This document shows, piece by piece, positions 6,367-10,853 of a stretch of DNA of 10,853 nt. The translations under genes were made by a program, and so were the position numbers. Origin of the DNA: Alphaproteobacteria bacterium (GTDB lineage Bacteria; Pseudomonadota; Alphaproteobacteria; GCA-2731375); assembly GCA_028281075.1 (NCBI GenBank), contig JANQKO010000367.1, forward strand, positions 1 to 10,853, in the 5' to 3' direction. Under the pieces are notes generated by a model. The model made no database searches and had not been told where the DNA came from. It worked only from the letters and a program-made list of their open reading frames with translations. Each line of letters begins with the position of its first letter. Position 1 is the stretch's first letter.

Positions 6367-6876
6367 TTACAGCCAGTATTGCAGCACGTATTCCCACGGC
6401 CCCTCGACGTTGACGAGGTCGACCCGCTGCAGCCTGATGCGGTAGCCGCCGTCCGTCCTCGCCAGCTCGTGCCGGTACTTGCCGGCGAAATGACGCATCT
6501 CGTCGTTGCGGTATTCGCTGACATGGAAGCGCGAGCGGGCGACGATATCGCCGGTCTCGGGATCTTCGGCGTCGATGACGACGTTGGAGACCACATGGCT
6601 CATGCGGTTCGGCGGCCGTTGGGAATGGGCGCGCGGATGGCTGATACGCTTGATGCGCATGTCCATCAGGAAGGCGTCCTCGTAGAAGATGTTCGGCACG
6701 CCCTCGCCATGGTCCTGGTCCTCCGAGACCGGCATCCAGTAAAGGCCGTCGTCGGTGAACAGCGGCAGCCAGTCGTCCCAGCGCCGTTCGTCCAGCACCT
6801 CGGCCTGGCGGTAGAGGAACTGCTCGACGGCGCGCTGGGTTTCGGCGCTGACGGCGCCGTTCGCGTTGCCCGCCAT
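6367..6876 (-). CDS. Aromatic-ring-hydroxylating dioxygenase, small (beta) subunit
   Basis: A 169-residue NTF2/SnoaL-fold protein of the ring-hydroxylating dioxygenase beta family. Seen: an N-terminal helix (AVEQFLYRQAEVLDERRWDDWLPLFTDDGLYWMPV, residues about 16-50), then the family-typical EDAFLMDMRIKRISHPRAHSQRPP with RMSHVVSNVVI (about 66-101), and SRFHVSEYRND followed by FAGKYRHELARTDGGYRIRLQRVDLVN (about 114-156). It carries no metal and in known enzymes (naphthalene, biphenyl dioxygenases) builds the alpha3beta3 hexamer. It starts one base after the large-subunit stop, with GGCGGGGG about 8 bases upstream, so the two are co-transcribed and probably translationally coupled. Its presence indicates a two-component alpha-beta oxygenase rather than an alpha-only demethylase type. 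Confidence 0.93.
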   Translation of the reverse strand: MAGNANGAVSAETQRAVEQFLYRQAEVLDERRWDDWLPLFTDDGLYWMPVSEDQDHGEGVPNIFYEDAFLMDMRIKRISHPRAHSQRPPNRMSHVVSNVVIDAEDPETGDIVARSRFHVSEYRNDEMRHFAGKYRHELARTDGGYRIRLQRVDLVNVEGPWEYVLQYWL

Positions 6877-6877
6877 C

Positions 6878-8194
6878 TCAGGCCCCCGCCGCCATGTATT
6901 CTTTCCAGGCCCGGAACTGGTTGCGCATCGGCGCCTCGCTCATGCCCGTGACCGAGGTGATGACGCCGTCGGTTTCGGTGTCCTGGCCGGCGTTGCGGTG
7001 GAAGCTGACCCACTCGCCGCCGTCCAGTTGCAGGCCCTGGTGACAGGACCAGAAGTTGTGCAGGTCATCGGCGTTGACCATCGTCGACGGCGAGTTCACA
7101 TGATAGTAGTACGCGAGCGCGCGGCGGTAGATCGCTTCCGGCGCGCCCTTCAGCCGGAAATGCCAGATCTCGGTCAGCGTGCGGTCGGCGCCGAGCGGCC
7201 GCACGGCGCGGAGCTGTTGCAGCGGCGACTGCACCGAGAGGCACGGATAGACCAGCACGTGGTGGATGTTGACGCCGAGGATCTCCTGGGCGCGTTCCTT
7301 GCCGTAGGCCTTTTCCATCACGGCTTCGTATTCGAGCGTGTCGGGATCGCGCGGGCGCAGGCCCATATAGCCCTGCAGGATGCAGTGGCCGTGCGGGAAG
7401 CCGACGGTTTCCAGCGAATCCCACTTCTCGAACGGCAGCGAGAAGGCCGACAGCATGCCGTAGGACATCGGCGGCTTCTCGCCGGTGCGGTCCTCGTAGT
7501 CGCGTTCCACGGCCGAGGCCGCGACGCCCGTCGATTCATGCGTAATGGAGGGATGCAGCGCGTCGAGCTGGTTCTCGAGAAAGATCTTCCAGTTCGATTT
7601 CTGAACGACGCGGAAGCAGTTCGGCACCACCTCGACCTCGCCGTCCGGCGCCCGGTCGCACATGTCGTCAAAGGCGACCCTGGCGCCGCCGAGCCAGGTT
7701 TCGAGATCGGGGCCGTCCGCCGACAAGCTGGCGAAGACGAAGCCGCGATAGCTGCCGGAACGCTCGGCCGGCTTGACCCGCGCGTCGGGGCTGTCCATGG
7801 ACAGGCGGGTGTTGTCGTAGCCGTCGCGGACCGGGATCTGCCGCACGCTGCCGTCCATGTAGAACTGCCAGGCATGGTAGGAGCAGCGGAAGGCCTTGCC
7901 GGCATTGCCGTGCTGCTCGGGGCAGAGCAGCGCGCCCCGGTGCGGACAGCGGTTGTAGAGCACGTGCACCCGGCCATCGTCGCCACGCGACATGATCATG
8001 CGCTGCTTGCCGATCATCGTAGTCCAGAAGTCGCCCGGGTTCGGTACCTGGCTCTCGTGGCCGACATAGATCCAGGACTTGTGGAACAGCCGTTCCATCT
8101 CCAGGTCGAAGACCGCCTCGTCAGTATAGCAGGCCCGGTGCACCCGGTCCGGCTCGACCAACCGGTCGACGTCGAATCCGCCATTCGTGTTCAT
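6878..8194 (-). CDS. Rieske non-heme iron oxygenase, large (alpha) subunit
   Basis: A 438-residue catalytic subunit that adds oxygen to an aromatic or related ring in the cytoplasm. The Rieske [2Fe-2S] domain (about 33-155) has ligands C83, H85, C104, H107 (NRCPHRG and CSYHAW). The gap between H85 and C104 is 18 residues, one more than the usual 15-17, and the common YHGW is YHAW. The catalytic domain has SNWKIFLEN, bridging D211 and iron ligands H214 and H219 (DALHPSITH), with D376 or D377 (NADDLHNFW) as third ligand. I place the start at ATG 8194, since GGGAGG lies 8 bases before it; ATG 8215 would make that ribosome-binding site coding. It is followed by the beta subunit after one base. 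No ferredoxin or reductase is in the window, so electrons must come from proteins encoded elsewhere. The substrate is unknown. Confidence 0.95.
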   Translation of the reverse strand: MNTNGGFDVDRLVEPDRVHRACYTDEAVFDLEMERLFHKSWIYVGHESQVPNPGDFWTTMIGKQRMIMSRGDDGRVHVLYNRCPHRGALLCPEQHGNAGKAFRCSYHAWQFYMDGSVRQIPVRDGYDNTRLSMDSPDARVKPAERSGSYRGFVFASLSADGPDLETWLGGARVAFDDMCDRAPDGEVEVVPNCFRVVQKSNWKIFLENQLDALHPSITHESTGVAASAVERDYEDRTGEKPPMSYGMLSAFSLPFEKWDSLETVGFPHGHCILQGYMGLRPRDPDTLEYEAVMEKAYGKERAQEILGVNIHHVLVYPCLSVQSPLQQLRAVRPLGADRTLTEIWHFRLKGAPEAIYRRALAYYYHVNSPSTMVNADDLHNFWSCHQGLQLDGGEWVSFHRNAGQDTETDGVITSVTGMSEAPMRNQFRAWKEYMAAGA

Positions 8195-8202
8195 GCCAAG
8201 CG

Positions 8203-8208
8203 CCTCCC
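8203..8208 (-). promoter_or_regulatory. Ribosome-binding site fixing the Rieske alpha start
   Basis: GGGAGG on the minus strand, 8 bases before ATG 8194, is a near-perfect Shine-Dalgarno sequence. The alternative ATG at 8215 has none. This decides the start of the oxygenase large subunit. Confidence 0.7.
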
Positions 8209-8228
8209 GTCGCATCTTATCTGCCGGA

Positions 8229-8258
8229 ACGATAGCGAATCCGCCCGGCCTTCGCCAA
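8229..8258 (-). promoter_or_regulatory. Possible promoter of the Rieske oxygenase operon
   Basis: On the minus strand TTGGCG (8258-8253) and TATCGT (8234-8229) are 18 bases apart, a weak match to -35 and -10 boxes. The -35 overlaps that of the divergent transporter promoter. This is inference only. Confidence 0.25.
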
Positions 8259-8279
8259 CACGCGCGGTGGTGCTAGGCT
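8251..8279 (+). promoter_or_regulatory. Possible promoter of the Liv transporter operon
   Basis: TTCGCC (8251-8256) and TAGGCT (8274-8279) are 17 bases apart, within GGTGCTAGGCT, a -10 context that is frequent upstream of GC-rich alphaproteobacterial genes. The leader would be about 45 bases and carries AGGAGG (8321-8326), six bases before the ATG of the binding-protein gene. Confidence 0.4.
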
Positions 8280-8332
8280 TTCAACCGGCGGCCGCAGAGC
8301 CGCGACAAAAAGAACACGAGAGGAGGCGAGCA

Positions 8333-9541
8333 ATGGGACCGACACACAAGCTGCGCCGGGCGGTCATGGCGGCGTTGCTGCCGGCGGGACTGATCACGAC
8401 GGCGGCGGCCGAGGAGGTCAAGATCGGCGTCGTGCTGACCTATTCCGGCGGCGCCGCGTCGTTCGGCGAGCAGATCGACCGGGGCATGAACCTCTATCTG
8501 AAGCAGCACCCCGAGGCCTTCGGCGGCCACGAGGTCAAGCTGATCAAGCGGGACTCCAAGCGGCCCGGCGGCGACATCGCCAAGAACGCGGTGCAGGAGC
8601 TGATCACCCGCGAGAAGGTCGACATCCTGGCCGGCTTCGTGTTCTCGCCGAACGCCATGGCGAGCGCGCCGCTGGCGACGCAGGGCAAGGTGCCGATGAT
8701 CGTGATGAACGCCGGCACGGCCTGGATTCCGAACCTGTCCCCCTATATCGCCCGGGTCTCGTTCACAATGTGGCATTCCGGCTATCCCATGGGCAAATAC
8801 GCGCATGACAGGCTGGGCTGCGGCACGGCAGCCGTGGGCTATACCGACTATCCGCCGGGCAAGGACAGCCTGAACGCCTTCAAGACCGGGCTCGAGGAAG
8901 CCGGCGGCAAGCTGCTGGACGCGGTGCCCATGGGCGGTCCGCGCGAGGTGCCGGACTTCACGCCGTTCTTCCAGCGCGTCAAGGACAAGGGACCGAACTG
9001 CTTCTACGTCTTCGTGCCAGCCGGCAACCATGCGGCGGCGGTGGTCAAGACCTATGCGGCGCTGGGCATGCGGGACGCCGGCATCCGGCTGATCGGCCCC
9101 GGCGACATCACCCAGGACACCAAGCTGCAGGGCATGGGCGACGCGGCGCTGGACATGATCACCATGCACCATTACGCGGCCGACTACGACAACCCGCAGA
9201 ACCGGGCCTTCGTGGCGGCATGGAAGGCCGAATACGGCGCCGACAGCACGACCGACTTCATGGCCGTGCAGGGCTGGGACGGCATGGCCGCCATCGCGCA
9301 CGCCATCACGGCGCAGAACGGCGACATCAGCGCCGAGGGCACGATCGCGGCGCTGGCCGGCTGGACCTTCGACAGCCCGCGCGGCCGGATCATGATCGAC
9401 GCCGAGACCCGCGATATCGTGCACGACGCCAACGTGCACAGAATCGTCAAGAAGGACGGCCGCCTGGCGATCCAGGTGATCGACACCGTGCCGCAGGTCA
9501 AGGACCCCTGCAAGGCGCTGAAGATCGGCAAGTGCAAATAG
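8333..9541 (+). CDS. Branched-chain amino acid-type ABC transporter, periplasmic substrate-binding protein
   Basis: A 402-residue type I periplasmic binding protein of the LivJ/LivK class. The signal peptide spans residues 1-26, with basic HKLRR, a hydrophobic core and cleavage at TAAA/EEV. The mature protein opens with the characteristic VKIGVVLTYSGGAASFGEQIDRGMNLYL and continues with VDILAGFVFSPNAMA, the two-lobed fold expected to close on a ligand. Cysteines C163 and C223 within the lobes and the PC..GKC pair at the C-terminus could form disulfides. AGGAGG six bases upstream supports ATG 8333; the frame is open far upstream but that part is antisense to the oxygenase gene. Relatives of this class bind amino acids, amides and aromatic acids. 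Divergence from a Rieske operon favours an aromatic or related compound, which is inference. Confidence 0.93.
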   Translation: MGPTHKLRRAVMAALLPAGLITTAAAEEVKIGVVLTYSGGAASFGEQIDRGMNLYLKQHPEAFGGHEVKLIKRDSKRPGGDIAKNAVQELITREKVDILAGFVFSPNAMASAPLATQGKVPMIVMNAGTAWIPNLSPYIARVSFTMWHSGYPMGKYAHDRLGCGTAAVGYTDYPPGKDSLNAFKTGLEEAGGKLLDAVPMGGPREVPDFTPFFQRVKDKGPNCFYVFVPAGNHAAAVVKTYAALGMRDAGIRLIGPGDITQDTKLQGMGDAALDMITMHHYAADYDNPQNRAFVAAWKAEYGADSTTDFMAVQGWDGMAAIAHAITAQNGDISAEGTIAALAGWTFDSPRGRIMIDAETRDIVHDANVHRIVKKDGRLAIQVIDTVPQVKDPCKALKIGKCK

Positions 9542-9637
9542 GTTGCGTGGGGAACGTGGCTGGCGAGGACGCGACCCGCGTTCGTGGCGACATCGACCAA
9601 CAACGGACCGAATATCCCTCTGACCTTCGCCGTTATG

Positions 9638-9669
9638 CCCTTCTCCCCCCGCTTGCGGGGGGAGAAGGG
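9638..9669. repeat. Perfect 15-bp hairpin between binding-protein and permease genes
   Basis: CCCTTCTCCCCCCGC (9638-9652) is exactly complementary to 9655-9669, with a two-base TT loop. The form (cttctccccc, gcttgc, gggggagaag) is that of a dispersed repeat commonly found between genes in alphaproteobacteria. It lies 96 bases after the binding-protein stop and 17 bases before the permease GTG start. In the mRNA it would be a very stable stem that could protect the upstream message, attenuate read-through or hold the only purine-rich sequence (GGAGAAGGG) near the permease start. No T-tract follows. Confidence 0.8.
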
Positions 9670-9686
9670 ATCCATGTCGTCGCGCC

Positions 9687-10556
9687 GTGACCGCCGTCAT
9701 CAGCATCCTGTTCGACGGGCTTGCCTACGGCATGCTGCTGTTCGTGATCTCCGTCGGCCTGTCGCTGACCATGGGGCTGATGGGGTTCGTGAACCTGGCG
9801 CACGGCGCCTTCGCCATGGCGGGCGGCTATGCCACGGTCAGCCTGATGAACGGGCTCGACGCGCCGTTCGCGGTCTCGCTGGGACTCGCCTTCGTCATCG
9901 TGACGGCGATCAGCGTGCCGCTGGAGCGCCTGCTCTACCGGCGGCTCTATGCCGCCGGTGAGCTCGACCAAGTGCTGCTCAGCATCGGCCTCGTGTTCAT
10001 GGCCGTCGCCACGGTGACCTTCATCTACGGCCCGGCGCCGCCGTCGATCGCCATGCCGGCATTCCTGACCGGCCAGGTCGATCTCGGGTTCAGGACGGTC
10101 CCGGCCTACCGCTTCTTCACCATCGTCGTCGGCCTGGTGATGATCGTCGGCCTGTGGCTGGGCTTCGAGCGGACCCTGCTGGGCGCCAAGATCCGGGCGG
10201 CGGTCGACAACCGGCGCATGGCGCGGTCGGTCGGTATCGACGTCGACCGGCTCTTCCTGCTGACCTTCACGCTGGGCAGCGGCCTCGCCGGCCTCGGCGG
10301 CGGACTCGCCATCGAGATCGTCGGCATGTCGCCGACCTTCGCCATCCAGTATCTCGTCTTCTTCCTGATCGTCGTCGCGGTCGGCGGTCTCGGCAGCGTC
10401 CGCGGCGCCTTCGTCGCGGCGGTCCTGCTGGGCGTCATCGACACGGCCGGCAAGTATTACTGGCCGGAAGGCGGCGCCTTCTTCATCTATGCCGCGACCG
10501 TGGCCTTGCTGCTGCTGAAGCCGGCCGGCCTGTTCGGCCGGGACCACGCGGCATGA
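9687..10556 (+). CDS. Branched-chain amino acid-type ABC transporter permease (LivH family)
   Basis: A 289-residue integral inner-membrane protein of the BPD_transp_2 family, one half of the membrane channel fed by the binding protein upstream. Seen: about eight hydrophobic segments; the LivH signature GLMGFVNLAHGAFAMAGGY (residues about 30-48); PLERLLYRRLY (78-88); and the cytoplasmic loop GAKIRAAVDNRRMARSVGIDVDRLF (about 165-189) that contacts the ATPase in relatives, followed by LAGLGGGLA. The likely start is GTG 9687; no ATG is in frame before residue 16, and no Shine-Dalgarno sequence is placed well, the nearest being inside the hairpin arm 17 bases upstream. Its stop overlaps the next gene start by four bases (ATGA). 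Gene symbol livH would be appropriate by family, but substrate specificity may differ. Confidence 0.93.
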   Translation: MTAVISILFDGLAYGMLLFVISVGLSLTMGLMGFVNLAHGAFAMAGGYATVSLMNGLDAPFAVSLGLAFVIVTAISVPLERLLYRRLYAAGELDQVLLSIGLVFMAVATVTFIYGPAPPSIAMPAFLTGQVDLGFRTVPAYRFFTIVVGLVMIVGLWLGFERTLLGAKIRAAVDNRRMARSVGIDVDRLFLLTFTLGSGLAGLGGGLAIEIVGMSPTFAIQYLVFFLIVVAVGGLGSVRGAFVAAVLLGVIDTAGKYYWPEGGAFFIYAATVALLLLKPAGLFGRDHAA

Positions 10557-10853
10557 CGACGGTATCGGCCGAGGCGGCGCGCGCCTATCTGCGCGACCGC
10601 GAACGCTGGCGGCCGGTCGAGGCGCTGCCCTGGCTGGCCGCGGTGGCGGCGTTCTTCCTGGCGCCGGACTATATGGTGCTGGGCACGCAGGTGATCATCA
10701 TGATCATCTTCGCGCTGTCGCTGGACCTGATCCTGGGCTATGCCGGCATCGTCACGCTGGGACATGCCGCCTATTTCGGCGTCGGCGCCTATGTCACCGG
10801 CATGCTGTCGGCGCATGCCGGCTGGACCGAGCCGATCAGCGGGCTGCTGCTGG
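10553..10853 (+). CDS. Branched-chain amino acid-type ABC transporter permease (LivM family), cut by window end
   Basis: The first 100 codons of the second permease start at ATG 10553, overlapping the livH-like stop (ATGA), and remain open to the window edge. After a roughly 20-residue charged cytoplasmic N-terminus come two hydrophobic segments and the LivM signature GYAGIVTLGHAAYFGVGAYVTGM (residues about 62-84). LivH- and LivM-type subunits pair to form the translocation pore, and one or two ATPase genes (LivG/LivF type) normally follow, here beyond the window. The 3' part cannot be judged. Confidence 0.9.
   Translation, partial: MTTVSAEAARAYLRDRERWRPVEALPWLAAVAAFFLAPDYMVLGTQVIIMIIFALSLDLILGYAGIVTLGHAAYFGVGAYVTGMLSAHAGWTEPISGLLL

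Noticed and set aside
5212..6951. A 579-codon open frame on the plus strand covering the lactonase and small oxygenase subunit region
   Set aside because: It is antisense to two genes with clear family motifs, its translation resembles no protein family, and long open antisense frames are expected at this GC content.
6866..8332. An in-frame extension that would enlarge the binding protein to 891 residues
   Set aside because: It is antisense to the Rieske alpha gene. The AGGAGG ribosome-binding site and signal peptide fix the start at 8333.
8273..9706. A 477-codon open frame on the minus strand opposite the binding-protein gene
   Set aside because: The composition (rich in R, H, G, D, Q) is typical of an antisense shadow, and the plus-strand gene has signal peptide, ribosome-binding site and family motifs. 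Its first residues come from the 9638-9669 repeat.

Overview
The window comes from a high-GC (well above 65% in most stretches) Gram-negative bacterium, most likely an alphaproteobacterium of Rhodospirillales/Rhizobiales type. This rests on codon use, on protein families typical of those orders (PAS-like LuxR regulators, Liv-type ABC transporters next to Rieske oxygenases), and on three kinds of short palindromic intergenic repeat that look like those scattered through alphaproteobacterial chromosomes. No rRNA, tRNA, CRISPR array or transposase is visible.

Layout, left to right. (1) 149-1156 (-): a response regulator with receiver, PAS-like middle and LuxR-type HTH, with a REP-like palindrome just beyond its 3' end. 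(2) 1451-2614 (-): a zinc M20 peptidase, followed by a strong hairpin at 1384-1415. Divergent from it, 2755-3585 (+), is a secreted polysaccharide-lyase-like protein. (3) 3678-5148 (-): a two-gene AbiE module, abiEi antitoxin/repressor then abiEii nucleotidyltransferase toxin, with overlapping genes, lower GC than its surroundings, and a very AT-rich promoter bracketed by a perfect 10-bp inverted repeat. It looks like an acquired defence or maintenance cassette. (4) 5329-5412: a paired palindromic repeat. (5) 5464-8194 (-): an apparent operon of Rieske oxygenase large subunit, small subunit and SMP-30-family lactonase. (6) 8333-10853 (+): divergent from it, a branched-chain-type (Liv) ABC uptake system with periplasmic binding protein, first permease, and second permease cut by the window end.

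How the genes fit together. The oxygenase operon and the Liv transporter diverge from a 138-bp region and probably form one catabolic locus: the binding protein and permeases import a small (perhaps aromatic) substrate, the Rieske oxygenase hydroxylates it, and the lactonase-like enzyme may act on a later product. No ferredoxin, reductase, ATPase or dedicated regulator lies within the window, so the substrate is not determined. A perfect 15-bp hairpin between the binding-protein gene and the first permease gene could lower permease expression relative to the binding protein.

I do not see a wholly new system. The most noteworthy items are the AbiE module with its operator-like repeat and possible leaderless start, the receiver-PAS-LuxR fusion, and the hairpin between the transporter genes.
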